NCBI GenBank assembly: GCA_964511075.1
Contig: CAZEDM010000007.1
Coordinates: forward strand, 62,001 to 126,000
Direction of reading: 5' to 3'
From: CAZEDM01 sp964511075
Lineage (GTDB): Bacteria; Zixibacteria; MSB-5A5; RBG-16-43-9
DNA length: 64,000 bases
Shown: in pieces, positions 35,142 through 44,134 of the stretch
How positions within the stretch are numbered: position 1 is the first letter of the stretch
Layout of the letters: every line of letters begins with the position of its first letter
The notes under the pieces: model-generated
What the model saw: only the letters and a program-made list of their open reading frames with translations
Database searches by the model: none
Told to the model about the DNA's origin: nothing
Translations under genes and position numbers: made by a program

Positions 35142-35177
35142 TCAGATCTCCTCTCCGTTTTGGCCTATTTACTAATA

Positions 35178-36317
35178 TTACGTAACCAGCTTCTCTCTGC
35201 ACAAACTCAAGCCTGAGTTTTTGAGCTCAAAGCCTAAATTCAAAAGGGCTAATTTGAGATTCACATTCCTCAGAAGAGCCTCCCTGGTTTTCTCCAGAAG
35301 CAGCAGGGCTTTCTCCAGCTCCTCGCTGCCTTTGAAGTCCCGGGCTATAGTTTTAATCTCCTCCCTCAGGTCAGGATTTAAAAGCCTTTGCTCATCTTCA
35401 GTCTGTTGAATAATATATGCATCCCTTAAAAATCCTGAAAGAAAGGAAAACAGCTCCAGGATTGATTCTCTTTCATATTCCTTAAGCATCTGCTCTACAA
35501 ACTCCACCCAAGCCAATCTATCATTCCGGGTGATTAACTTTAAGAACTCCACACCTTTTGAACGTAACTCCTCTTTTTCTCCCTGGGCTAAGGAGAACGC
35601 TATTCCCAAGCTCCCCTCTGAGAGCCTGGCATAGTGAAGGGTTTTTTCCTCATCTATGCCTGAGATCTTTCTGAGCTTTTCCGCAATAAGCTCTTCTTTA
35701 ATCCTCTTGAATCTTATCCTCTGGCAGCGCGAAAGTATGGTTGGCAAAAGTTTATCCGGCTCAGAGCTTAAAAAAATTATGAGTGAGTTACCCGGAGGTT
35801 CCTCCAAGGTCTTCAGAAAACAGTTCTCAGCCTCTCTGGACATCTTCTCCGGCTCCTGCACTATCATAACCTTGAATTTCCCTTCCACTGGAGTATAAAG
35901 GAGATTCCTCTGGGCATTTCTTATCTCCTGGATGGAGATGGATCCGGGTTTTTCAAACCTGACTATTCTATAAGGATTGGAGAGCTTTTCCTCCAGAAAT
36001 TTAGCCCTGTTTTTCTGCTCCTCCTCCTCTTTATCCTTTTTGCTCCTTTTTCCGGAAGATATGGGCGGGAGGGGAAAGACCAGAATCAAATCCGGATGAG
36101 AAAGACGGCTGATCTTCCTGCAGGCCGGGCATTCCCCGCAGGAAGCAAACCCTTCTTTCAGGCAATTGACTGCTTTGGCGAACTCGATCGCCGTAGCCCA
36201 CTTTCCCACACCCGCAGGACCGGTGAAAAGGTAGGCATGGGAAATCTTGCCTTCCTTTATGGCTCCCTGCAAAACCTGTTTGACGATCTCCTGATCTGGG
36301 ACATCTTCAAAAGCCAT
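35178..36317 (-). CDS. holB: DNA polymerase III subunit delta'
   Basis: A 379-residue clamp-loader subunit. It has the AAA+ Walker A TGPAGVGKWA near residue 30, the four-Cys zinc module NCLKEGFASCGECPACRKI, TLEEPPGNS and the arginine-finger-like SRCQRI. The conserved Lys of Walker A is present, but the next residue is Trp, as often in non-hydrolysing delta' subunits. I chose the ATG that overlaps the preceding stop as TAATG; an ATG four codons earlier is possible. Confidence 0.93.
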   Translation of the reverse strand: MAFEDVPDQEIVKQVLQGAIKEGKISHAYLFTGPAGVGKWATAIEFAKAVNCLKEGFASCGECPACRKISRLSHPDLILVFPLPPISSGKRSKKDKEEEEQKNRAKFLEEKLSNPYRIVRFEKPGSISIQEIRNAQRNLLYTPVEGKFKVMIVQEPEKMSREAENCFLKTLEEPPGNSLIIFLSSEPDKLLPTILSRCQRIRFKRIKEELIAEKLRKISGIDEEKTLHYARLSEGSLGIAFSLAQGEKEELRSKGVEFLKLITRNDRLAWVEFVEQMLKEYERESILELFSFLSGFLRDAYIIQQTEDEQRLLNPDLREEIKTIARDFKGSEELEKALLLLEKTREALLRNVNLKLALLNLGFELKNSGLSLCREKLVT

Positions 36318-37495
36318 TATCTTAACCATTCCAGGGGGTCAATCTGCTGTTTCCCCTTCCTTATCTCGAAATGGAGATTATTCTCAGAGCCATCGATCAT
36401 ACCGATGACTTGAGATGAGCTGATTTTCTCACCCACCCCTGCTAAGATCTCTTTCAGATTGGCGTAAACCGTATAATAACCTCCATCGTGCTGCAGTATA
36501 ATGAAATTCCCATACCCTCTAAGCCAAGAGGAATAAACCACTTTCCCTTCAGCCACAGCTTTTACCTCTACATCCGATTCAGGGGAGATATCTATCCCCG
36601 GGTTAAAGACGTTGGTGTTGAATCTTGGTTCCTTCTGTTCACCAAAGCCCAGAGTTACCTTTCCCTTGATAGGCCAGCTGAGCCTCCCTTTCAGAGTCCT
36701 GAAAAGACCGGCTGATACCTCCGTCTCTCTTTTGGACCTTTCCTCCTCCAGTGAGCTTAAGAGTTTCTCTATCTCTTTGGCACTTTTCTCCAGTTCCTTC
36801 ACTGCCTTAAGATGGGTATCTTTTTCCGTGCGTATGGCCCTGAGGTTTTTCTCTTTTTTGTTTTTCTCTATCTCCCTTTTCTTCTCCTCGCTGTTTTTCT
36901 CTTTAATCAGAAGGGAGAGCTCGTTCTTTTTTGATTCCAGGGCTCTTTTGGTCTCCTCGACGCTTTCTACCTCCTTTGCGACCTCCTGAATCAAAGCCTG
37001 GTCTTGCTGGGTGATGAGCTTGATAAACCTTAATCTCCTCAAAAGGTCAAGGGGGGAGGAGGCACCAATCAGGACCTCGTATTCCCTGAACCTCATATAT
37101 TTGTAGATATCCCTGAGCCTTGTGCCCAACTCCTCCCTTTTGGCCTGTAAACTTGATTGGGATTCCTCCAGAAGCTTTTCCTTTGTCGATATCTCCTTTT
37201 TCACCTGACCGGATTTAGTGTTCAGGCGTGAAATCAGCTTGTCTATGAGCTCTATCTCTTCCTCCAGGTTTTTGATCCCCGTGAAGACTGACGATTCTTT
37301 TTTGGATAGCTTCTCTATTTTCTTTCTTTTCTCCTCTAATTCTTTTCTTATCTTTTCCAGTTCACCCTTCTGTTCGGTGATTTCATTCTCCAGATCCTGG
37401 GACTGGACTTTTTTTTCTGTGAAGGAATATAATACAATAGCTCCTGCTAATCCACACAGAAAAAGGAACAGCGTGAATCTGTGAAACATATTCAT
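36317..37495 (-). CDS. envC: EnvC-like LytM-domain amidase activator
   Basis: A 392-residue exported protein. An N-terminal membrane segment is followed by about 220 residues of Lys/Glu coiled coil, then a C-terminal M23/LytM domain. The zinc and catalytic positions are degenerate: NPGIDI instead of HxGxD, YANL instead of YAHL, and NLHFEIR instead of HLHFEIR. Loss of these residues is the hallmark of EnvC-type proteins, which do not cut murein but activate amidases at the septum under control of FtsEX. ftsE and ftsX lie directly upstream, which strongly supports this role. An ATG with GTGGATAAG before it is preferred over a GTG four codons earlier. Confidence 0.88.
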   Translation of the reverse strand: MNMFHRFTLFLFLCGLAGAIVLYSFTEKKVQSQDLENEITEQKGELEKIRKELEEKRKKIEKLSKKESSVFTGIKNLEEEIELIDKLISRLNTKSGQVKKEISTKEKLLEESQSSLQAKREELGTRLRDIYKYMRFREYEVLIGASSPLDLLRRLRFIKLITQQDQALIQEVAKEVESVEETKRALESKKNELSLLIKEKNSEEKKREIEKNKKEKNLRAIRTEKDTHLKAVKELEKSAKEIEKLLSSLEEERSKRETEVSAGLFRTLKGRLSWPIKGKVTLGFGEQKEPRFNTNVFNPGIDISPESDVEVKAVAEGKVVYSSWLRGYGNFIILQHDGGYYTVYANLKEILAGVGEKISSSQVIGMIDGSENNLHFEIRKGKQQIDPLEWLR

Positions 37496-37499
37496 TGTC

Positions 37500-38354
37500 T
37501 TATCCACTTAACCTCTCACCTCTGGATAACAAGGCAGCCAAACCTCCTAAGAGAAATCCAGCCAGGATAAAGGCAGCCGAGAGGGTTGGGGATAAAAACT
37601 TAAATTCATATCCCTTAAAACCCAAGAAGGTGTACACCAGAAATAAAACCAGCAGACTTAGAATCGCGCTTACTCCACCCTGTATCGTTCCCTCCAGCAG
37701 GAAAATTTTCCTGGAAAAGGAGCTTTCCGCCCCCAGGAGGTTCAAAAGCCTCAGCTCATCTTTTTTTGACCTACGGATGTCCTTTAATGTATGGATCATC
37801 AGAAATAGGGAGCCAGTGACTATGGAAATCCCCAGGACTATGTTAACCCCGAGAAAGATATTGAAAACGCCCTCTACTTTTTTTACCCAGAATTTCCCGT
37901 AATCCACCTCCTCCACACCCTCTATTTTCTCTATCCGGGAGGAGATCTCTTCCATCTTTTCCGTGTTCTGATAAGCCGGCTTCAATTTCACCACCCAGGA
38001 AGAAGGGAGGGGATTCGATTGCAGCCCTTTTAAAATATCCTCTCCCAGATATGACTTGATCTCGTCCAGGGCTTTCTCCTTGGTGCGAAATATGGCCCCC
38101 TCTACCCCCTCCAGCTTGGTGATCTCCTGTCTTTGCTCCTCTATATCCTTCTGATTAAGTCCTTCAGCCAGATAGACATCTATCTCCATCCTCTCTTTTA
38201 CAGCTTGAGTGAAGGCATGAAGATTATAGGTAACAAGAAGAAATATACTGAAGATAAAAAAGAAAAAAACGTTGACAAAAAAAGACAAAAATGAGGAGCT
38301 TTTTTCCTTGAAAAACCCGATAAAAGATTCCCTGAGCCAGAAATATAAACTCAT
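37500..38354 (-). CDS. ftsX: cell division protein FtsX
   Basis: A 284-residue membrane protein. TM1 lies near residues 22-45, then comes a periplasmic loop (about 50-165, MEIDVYLAEG ... EEVDYGKFW), then three more helices. This is the FtsX topology, with the permease block LRLLNLLGAESSFSRKIFLLEG. It partners with FtsE; the large loop should hold the EnvC-like coiled coil encoded next. It overlaps ftsE by ATGA and ends 4 bases before the envC-like start. Confidence 0.94.
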   Translation of the reverse strand: MSLYFWLRESFIGFFKEKSSSFLSFFVNVFFFFIFSIFLLVTYNLHAFTQAVKERMEIDVYLAEGLNQKDIEEQRQEITKLEGVEGAIFRTKEKALDEIKSYLGEDILKGLQSNPLPSSWVVKLKPAYQNTEKMEEISSRIEKIEGVEEVDYGKFWVKKVEGVFNIFLGVNIVLGISIVTGSLFLMIHTLKDIRRSKKDELRLLNLLGAESSFSRKIFLLEGTIQGGVSAILSLLVLFLVYTFLGFKGYEFKFLSPTLSAAFILAGFLLGGLAALLSRGERLSG

Positions 38355-39013
38355 TTTATTTCACCATTCTTCAACCTTACCACTCTTCCTCTGAAACTTT
38401 CAATCAGATCAGATCTGTGTGTTGCCAGAAAAACCGTGGTCCCTCTTAAACTCATATCCTTAAGAAAACCAATTATCTCCGAGGAGAACTTCTCATCCAA
38501 CCCTCCGAAAGGCTCGTCTCCCAGAAGGATCAAAGGCTCGTTTATGACTGCCCGGGCAATGGCAAGCTTTTTCTTCTCGCCAGCGGAAAGCTGCTCTGGC
38601 AGAAACCTCCTTTTGGAGTAGAGGTTGAAGGCTCCCAGAAGCTCGGATACTTTTGACCTGATGTACCTTTCGTTTTTACCCATTATCCTCAAGGGCAGGG
38701 AGAGGTTTTCCTCCAAGCTCCTTTTTCGCAAAAGCTTCAAATCCTCGAATACAATACCCAATTTCCTTCTCAGCTCTGCGATTCTCTTTTTATCCTTATC
38801 CGTATTACTATACCCGTCCACAAAGACCAGGCCTGAGCTTGGCTCCTCCTCCATCCAGATAAGCTTGAGCAGAGTGGTCTTCCCCGCTCCGCTTGGGCCA
38901 ACCAGGAAAACGAATTCTCCCTTTTTTATCTCCAGATCGATGTCTTTTAATGCGGTTTTCCATCCCTGGTAGGTCTTGGAAATCCCCTGCAGTTTTATGA
39001 GTGTCTCTACCAT
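38351..39013 (-). CDS. ftsE: cell division ATP-binding protein FtsE
   Basis: A 220-residue ABC ATPase. Walker A is VGPSGAGKTTLL, the signature LSAGEKKKLAIARA, Walker B LILLGDEPFGGLDE and the switch His in LATHRSD. The Q-loop reads GIVFEDLKLL, with Glu where FtsE normally has Gln. I start at MVETLIKLQG; an upstream in-frame start lies inside pdxA. It overlaps ftsX, giving an ftsE-ftsX-envC cluster for septal murein hydrolysis. Confidence 0.93.
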   Translation of the reverse strand: MVETLIKLQGISKTYQGWKTALKDIDLEIKKGEFVFLVGPSGAGKTTLLKLIWMEEEPSSGLVFVDGYSNTDKDKKRIAELRRKLGIVFEDLKLLRKRSLEENLSLPLRIMGKNERYIRSKVSELLGAFNLYSKRRFLPEQLSAGEKKKLAIARAVINEPLILLGDEPFGGLDEKFSSEIIGFLKDMSLRGTTVFLATHRSDLIESFRGRVVRLKNGEIK

Positions 39014-39020
39014 TTTGATT

Positions 39021-40046
39021 TCAGCTAAGCCAAACCCTTTCAATTCTTTTTGAGGATTTAGCCAATCTGCCAGCTAAGACTATTGCCTTGACCATTCCTT
39101 TTGGATCTGCCTTTCCTCTACCTGCGATATCCAGAGCAGTTCCGAAATCCGGAGAGGTGCGGATAATCGGGATCCCGACTGTCAGATTAACCGAATTTCC
39201 CCATCCCTTTATCTTCATCGGAATCAATCCCTGGTCATGATACATTGCTATAATACAATCGAGTTCGGATGAAAGTTCTGGACTGAATAGAGAATCAGCC
39301 GCATAAGGACCAGATACCCTTATCTTTTTTCTCTGAGCTTTACTTATAGCGGGTGTAATTATCACCTTCTCCTCTTCGCCAAAAAGGCCCTCTTCACCAG
39401 AATGGGGGTTCAGGGCACAGACACCGATTTTGGGATTTCTTATTCCGAACAAAACTTTTAAAACCTCACTCGTTAGCTCGATTTTTCCTAAGACCCTTTG
39501 ATAAGTGATCTCCTTACTAATCTCAGACATGGGCAGATGAGTGGTAACCAGAAGAACTTTCAAATCATCCCTTACAAACATCATCCCGAATTTGGTAGAA
39601 GCGGTAAGGAAGGCAACCATCTCGGTCTGGCCCGGAAAATCATACCCGGCTAATTTCAAGCCCTTTTTCGATAAAGGAGCAGTTGCAATCCCATCCACCT
39701 GCTGAGCCAAGGCAAACTGAACAGCATAAACCAGAGATGTAGCCGCCATACTGCCAGAGACTCTGTTTATTTTCCCGATTTCGACTTTTCTATAGTTTAA
39801 GTCGGTGCAGTGCAGGATATTTATAACCTTTCCTGTTTTTTTAAGCTCTTTTACCGAATAGATCCGGTTTAACCTATAACCCCTTGCATATTTTTTAATG
39901 ACTTCTGAGAAAACACCTATCGAGCCGAAAGTCAAAGGAATACAAGTCCTTTTTACCTCGGGTGAGGTTATCGCTTTAACTACCACCTCAGGGCCTATCC
40001 CGGCAGGATCACCCATAGTGATTCCCAAAATGGGTTTTCTTTTCAT
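39021..40046 (-). CDS. pdxA: 4-hydroxythreonine-4-phosphate dehydrogenase PdxA
   Basis: A 341-residue oxidoreductase of vitamin B6 synthesis. It starts PILGITMGDPAGIGPEVV; metal-site and substrate motifs TTHLPM, GVCALNPHSGEEGLFGEEE, AMYHDQGLIPMKI and RTSPDFGTALDIAG are all present. Full length. It heads the long co-directional run that ends with pdxJ. No clear ribosome site is seen. Confidence 0.96.
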   Translation of the reverse strand: MKRKPILGITMGDPAGIGPEVVVKAITSPEVKRTCIPLTFGSIGVFSEVIKKYARGYRLNRIYSVKELKKTGKVINILHCTDLNYRKVEIGKINRVSGSMAATSLVYAVQFALAQQVDGIATAPLSKKGLKLAGYDFPGQTEMVAFLTASTKFGMMFVRDDLKVLLVTTHLPMSEISKEITYQRVLGKIELTSEVLKVLFGIRNPKIGVCALNPHSGEEGLFGEEEKVIITPAISKAQRKKIRVSGPYAADSLFSPELSSELDCIIAMYHDQGLIPMKIKGWGNSVNLTVGIPIIRTSPDFGTALDIAGRGKADPKGMVKAIVLAGRLAKSSKRIERVWLS

Positions 40047-40499
40047 ACTGAATTAACTTAGGGAAAATTTCAAAAATGGCAAGACAAAATTAAACTCAGA
40101 GGTGTGGTCGCACCGTCTAACATCAAGGCGAAAAAAAACCGCCACTATGTGAGAATTATGGAGGAGCAACTATGGGAGAGATGTGAAAAACAAGATATAT
40201 TTATATTAATTCAGAATTAAAGATTATTCTGAGGTTAAGAAGATGGTTTTGTTACGGTTATTCTTTTGTAGAGGCATGGTGCGCTTTGCCCCTGCACATT
40301 CCCCTATCCTAAAACCTCAAAGGCTTTATAAATCAAAAACTACAAAAGAGACCTCTTATGGAAGGCTGAAGTATTCGCCAGACTCCTGTGGACAAAACCT
40401 TGTCCAAAATCGGGGCCATAGGAACGGCCTTCCGCTACAAAGTCTTAGTTGATTCAGTTGGAATGAAAGGATAGGTTAAAGATAACCCCCAAAATAACT
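40047..40499. other. long gap between rho and pdxA with nested inverted repeats
   Basis: This stretch of about 450 bases has no convincing gene. It contains a degenerate REP-like palindrome near 40253-40290 (AGGCATGGTGCGCTTTGCCCCT). A nested structure follows: GGAAGGC (40360-40366) pairs with GCCTTCC (40427-40433) and encloses TGGACAA (40389-40395) with TTGTCCA (40400-40406). The latter could be a structured leader of pdxA or a processed 3' end of rho mRNA. Confidence 0.4.
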
Positions 40500-41747
40500 T
40501 TAATCCTTCATCGATTCCAAGAACTTGGCGTTGCTTTTGGTCTTTCTGATCCGGTCCAGCAGGAATTCCATCGCCTCAACCGAGTTCATCTCGTTCAAAA
40601 ATCTCCTCAGGATCCAGACCTTATTAAGTTCCTCCTCTGTCAGAAGGAGCTCCTCTTTACGGGTGCCGGAACGGTTGATATCCATAGCCGGGAAAATCCT
40701 GCGGTCCTGAAGCCTGCGGTCCAGGACTATCTCCATATTGCCAGTTCCCTTAAACTCCTCGAAGATGACCTCGTCCATCCTGCTTCCGGTCTCAATCAGC
40801 GCTGTCGCCATAATGGTCAAGCTGCCACCCTCCTCGATGTTCCTGGCGGCTCCGAAAAACCTCTTGGGCCTCTGCAGGGCATTGGCATCCACCCCGCCTG
40901 AGAGGATTTTTCCGCTGTGGGGAACCACAGCGTTATGTGCCCGGGCTAAACGGGTGATGCTGTCAAGGAGTATGACCACGTCGTGCTGATGCTCCACCAA
41001 CCTTTTGGATTTCTCTATTACCATATCCGCGACCTGAACGTGACGGTCTGCCGGCTCGTCGAAGGTCGAGCTTATCACCTCACCCTTGACCGAGCGCTTC
41101 ATATCCGTAACCTCCTCCGGCCTTTCGTCGATCAGAAGAACGATCAGCTTTATCTCCGGATGGTTGGCGGTGATGCTGTTGGCGATCTTCTGCAGAAGTA
41201 TGGTCTTGCCCGCCTTGGGAGGAGACACGATCAGTCCTCTCTGGCCCTTTCCAATCGGACAGACCAGGTTCATTATGCGCATGGATACCTCGTCCGAATT
41301 GGTCTCCAGGTTAATCCTCTTCTCCGGATAAAGAGGGGTCAGGTTGTCGAACAGGACCTTATGCTTGGCCACCTCCGGGTTCTCGAAATTAACTGCCTCG
41401 ATCTTCAGAAGGGCAAAATACCTCTCTGAATCCTTGGGAGGTCTTACCTGGCCGGAGATGGTATCCCCCTTTCTCAGATCAAACCTTTTTATCTGGGAAG
41501 GAGAGACATAGATGTCGTCCGGACCGGGCAGATAGTTATAATCCGGAGAACGCAAGAAACCATATCCTTCTGGCAAAATCTCCAGCACTCCCTCTGCGAA
41601 AATAAGCCCGTTCTTCTCCGTTCTCGCTTCTAAGATCTTGAATATCAGATCCTGCTTTCTCAACCCTGCGCATCCCGGTATTTCAAGCTCCTCAGCCAAT
41701 TGTAAAAGCTCGGACACGGTTTTACTCTTGAGCTCAACTATATCCAT
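40500..41747 (-). CDS. rho: transcription termination factor Rho
   Basis: A 415-residue hexameric RNA helicase that terminates transcription. The N-terminal Rho_N helices (MDIVELKSKTVSELLQLAEE), the cold-shock RNA-binding domain (EGYGFLRSPDYNYLPGPDDI), the P-loop SPPKAGKTILLQ, LLIDERPEEVTDM and the R-loop region with SGGVDANALQRPKRF are present. I start at the ATG preceded by AAGAGGTGAATCT. The frame extends 29 codons upstream to an ATG without a ribosome site through a Lys/Asn/Gln-rich stretch that might be a real extension but is more likely untranslated. Confidence 0.95.
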   Translation of the reverse strand: MDIVELKSKTVSELLQLAEELEIPGCAGLRKQDLIFKILEARTEKNGLIFAEGVLEILPEGYGFLRSPDYNYLPGPDDIYVSPSQIKRFDLRKGDTISGQVRPPKDSERYFALLKIEAVNFENPEVAKHKVLFDNLTPLYPEKRINLETNSDEVSMRIMNLVCPIGKGQRGLIVSPPKAGKTILLQKIANSITANHPEIKLIVLLIDERPEEVTDMKRSVKGEVISSTFDEPADRHVQVADMVIEKSKRLVEHQHDVVILLDSITRLARAHNAVVPHSGKILSGGVDANALQRPKRFFGAARNIEEGGSLTIMATALIETGSRMDEVIFEEFKGTGNMEIVLDRRLQDRRIFPAMDINRSGTRKEELLLTEEELNKVWILRRFLNEMNSVEAMEFLLDRIRKTKSNAKFLESMKD

Positions 41748-41907
41748 AGATTCACCTCTTACACTACCCTTTTGATTGTCTTGATTTTCTTTATTTTCTT
41801 GATTCTCTTTTTTGTTGTTGGTTTTCTTTTTCATTTTTTTATTATTTGTTGGAAAGTATTTTTTTGCGTTGTGAGATTTATTTGAAATATATACCGGGAT
41901 ATTGGGC

Positions 41908-42282
41908 TTAATTTTTCCCGGATTTTCTTTCTATTCCCTTGATCTCCTTTATCTTCGCATCCCCCCACAGCTTCTCCAATCCGTAGAACTCCCGGGTTTC
42001 CTCTAAGAAGATATGTACCACCACATCCACGTAATCTAAAAGTATCCACCTGGAATTCTGGTACCCTTCCTCATGCCAGGGTCTGATGCCTTTCTTCTTA
42101 AGGCTCTCAATTATATGGTCTGCTATGGCTCTCGCATGTAACTCTACCTCGGCTGTGCAGGTGACAAAATAATCGGTGACATCTGAAAGCCTTCTCAGGT
42201 CTAATACTTTTATCTCCGAGGCCTTCTTCTCCAGAGCATGCCTGCCGATTAAGTTAGCTAATCTCTGAGGAGAGATTCTCAA
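41908..42282 (-). CDS. rsfS: ribosome silencing factor RsfS
   Basis: A 124-residue YbeB/Iojap-family protein that binds L14 and blocks subunit joining when nutrients are scarce. Family core: EIKVLDLRRLSDVTDYFV, ADHIIESLKKKG, WILLDYVDVVVHIF and FYGLEKLWGDA. The start codon appears to be TTG; the AGGAGGT upstream is rather far (about 13 bases). It lies between a LytR_C gene and rho. Confidence 0.93.
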   Translation of the reverse strand: MRISPQRLANLIGRHALEKKASEIKVLDLRRLSDVTDYFVTCTAEVELHARAIADHIIESLKKKGIRPWHEEGYQNSRWILLDYVDVVVHIFLEETREFYGLEKLWGDAKIKEIKGIERKSGKN

Positions 42283-42303
42283 CTTGAGTTTTTCTACCTC
42301 CTT

Positions 42304-42801
42304 TTAATCTGTTGGCTTGAAAAGCATGCGGTAATCCTGGCCCAGGATTAAAGTGTAATTAAGGTCTAAATAGTTATCCTCAAGTTCCTGGGATTCAATG
42401 TTCTCTCTTTTCACTCCCAATTTTTCCCCCAACAGTCTGGCCAACTTCCTGTCTTTTTTCCTGTCTAAAAGCAGGGTTTCTTTAATGGGTGAATCATTGA
42501 AATCTTTCAGCTCCACAATGGTCAGGTAATATGTTCCTATATTTTTCTTCTTAAGCTGCTCTAAAAACTCAGGCTCGAGTTTTGAGCCGCTGGCATTTAG
42601 AACCTGTATGCGCAGAGGAGTCACCCTCGAATTCCCTTCTGCCTGGGTCTGGGTTAACCTCTTTAAGGAAGAAAGAACAAACAAGATCGTAAGAATTCCT
42701 AAAAAAGCTATCCCTATGTCCAGAAATTTGAAACTCTTTTTCCTCTTCGACTTTCTACGGTAAAACCTGTAGCCTTTCGCAGTTTTTTTCCGTTTGAACA
42801 T
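42304..42801 (-). CDS. LytR C-terminal domain protein, membrane-anchored
   Basis: A 165-residue protein. A very basic N-terminal region (KRKKTAKGYRFYRRKSKRKK) precedes one membrane helix (about 28-45), then a LytR_C-type domain starting LRIQVLNASGSKLEPEFLEQL. The domain is usually at the end of LytR-CpsA-Psr cell-wall ligases; here it stands alone, facing outside the membrane. Gene order LytR_C-rsfS is common in bacteria. Precise role unknown. Confidence 0.75.
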   Translation of the reverse strand: MFKRKKTAKGYRFYRRKSKRKKSFKFLDIGIAFLGILTILFVLSSLKRLTQTQAEGNSRVTPLRIQVLNASGSKLEPEFLEQLKKKNIGTYYLTIVELKDFNDSPIKETLLLDRKKDRKLARLLGEKLGVKRENIESQELEDNYLDLNYTLILGQDYRMLFKPTD

Positions 42802-42880
42802 TATTTTAGGAATTAGAAAATCTCACGCTGCAGAAGTTCTTAATCGAAAACAAGATTTTTAATAAACTTCAACCACTTTC

Positions 42881-43306
42881 TCATCTACCTCTATAATCCA
42901 CCCAGCCAGGTATACTCGAATAATCGATCTTTAAGAAAAAGTTCTCGCTCGGATGATATAAAAGCTGAAAATTTGGCAGGATAACCCCCTTGAGATCCTG
43001 GCTACCCCTGTTTCCGAAAACGGAGAGAGGCTGATGCAGATAACCCAAACCTATACGAACCAAAAGAGGCTCGGAAATCTTGTATTCCAGGGTATTGGTA
43101 TACAGCCCGAAAGTCCCGCTTGTCTGGCCTGAAGAGAAATAGGAGAAGGAATAGCTCTGATACATATTGAACCGGCTGGGGTCAAGCAGGCTCGTTCCCT
43201 TCAGCTCAAGAGAAGGTAAAATTGTGCCTTTCTCCTGTGCCAAACCGGTTGACAGAAACATCAACAGAACCATAGCGCATAAGCTAAAAGACAAGTATCT
43301 CTTCAT
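42881..43306 (-). CDS. small secreted hypothetical protein
   Basis: A 141-residue protein with a signal peptide (MKRYLSFSLCAMVLLMFLSTGLAQ). The mature part alternates aromatic and polar residues (MYQSYSFSYFSSGQTSGTFG, LEYKISEPLLVRIGLGYLHQ), suggesting a small beta-barrel or surface beta domain. No family was recognised. It has a GAGGAGAAA ribosome site and is followed upstream by glmU-like and pantothenate genes. Confidence 0.6.
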   Translation of the reverse strand: MKRYLSFSLCAMVLLMFLSTGLAQEKGTILPSLELKGTSLLDPSRFNMYQSYSFSYFSSGQTSGTFGLYTNTLEYKISEPLLVRIGLGYLHQPLSVFGNRGSQDLKGVILPNFQLLYHPSENFFLKIDYSSIPGWVDYRGR

Positions 43307-43363
43307 TTTCTCCTCTATGGTAATTTAGGTTAAATATAATTCCAACTGATAGTTTGTCAAGCT

Positions 43364-44134
43364 TTATTTATCTACGCCAAGTTCGATCTTTCTGTTTGTC
43401 AGGTATTCCTCCATCCGGGCTAATTCCAGAATCGAATTTATTCCCATAGTCTCCCAGGGGTTTTCGGCTTTAAGGGACTCGATTTTCTCCTTTTGACTCC
43501 TCAATATCCCCAAAACATCAGTGAGATAGAATTCCTTTTGTAAGTTGTCTCTTTTTACTTTTTTCAAGGCGGAGAAAAGAGAAGGAGCGGAAAAGCAGAT
43601 CTCCCCTGTATTTATCTCTCTGACTCTTCTTTGTTCCGGGGTGGCATCCTTCTCCTCGACGACCCTCTCGAAAGCACCATCCTTTTCCCGTATAATCCTT
43701 CCATATCCTTTAGGATCTTCCAGAAGAACGGTCAGGACTGTAGCCATAGCCTTTTTTCTCCGATGTGTTTCAAAAAGGTTAACTACGGTTTTGGCTTCAA
43801 GCAGAGGGACGTCCCCGCAAAGGACCATGATATCCCCTTCGAAATTTTTGAAAAGTGGTTCTGTCTGCATCACCGCATGCCCTGTGCCTAACTGCTCCTT
43901 CTGCCAGACTATATCCACCTTTCTACCTTTTAAGAAATCTTCTACTTTCTCGCCCTGATACCCCACAACCACAGCCACTCGTTCCAGGTTTAGACTCTCG
44001 ACGGTATCCAGGACATAACCTAAAAGCGGCTTCCCGGCTAAAAGATGCAGAACCTTGGGAAGGTCTGATTTCATCCTCACACCTTTACCCCCGGCTAAGA
44101 TAATGGCTGAGACTCTCTTAAGGTCGGGATTCAT
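43364..44134 (-). CDS. GlmU-like UDP-GlcNAc pyrophosphorylase domain protein
   Basis: A 256-residue nucleotidyltransferase. It has the LAGGKGVRMKSDLPKVLH start, Gln and Gly of the uridine site (QKEQLGTGHAVMQ), the metal Asp in VLCGDVPLL and FYLTDVL. This is the N-terminal domain of GlmU alone; the left-handed beta-helix acetyltransferase half is missing and the end is clean. It may make UDP-N-acetylglucosamine if acetylation is done elsewhere, or act on another sugar. It overlaps panD by 4 bases. Confidence 0.85.
   Translation of the reverse strand: MNPDLKRVSAIILAGGKGVRMKSDLPKVLHLLAGKPLLGYVLDTVESLNLERVAVVVGYQGEKVEDFLKGRKVDIVWQKEQLGTGHAVMQTEPLFKNFEGDIMVLCGDVPLLEAKTVVNLFETHRRKKAMATVLTVLLEDPKGYGRIIREKDGAFERVVEEKDATPEQRRVREINTGEICFSAPSLFSALKKVKRDNLQKEFYLTDVLGILRSQKEKIESLKAENPWETMGINSILELARMEEYLTNRKIELGVDK

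Noticed and set aside
40243..40452. A 69-codon plus-strand open frame between rho and pdxA
   Set aside because: No ribosome site, unusual composition for a protein, and it crosses a palindromic repeat and the nested stem; opposite to all neighbours.
41748..41834. A Lys/Asn/Gln-rich N-terminal extension of Rho
   Set aside because: A strong ribosome site lies before the internal ATG and none before the outer one; kept only as an alternative start.
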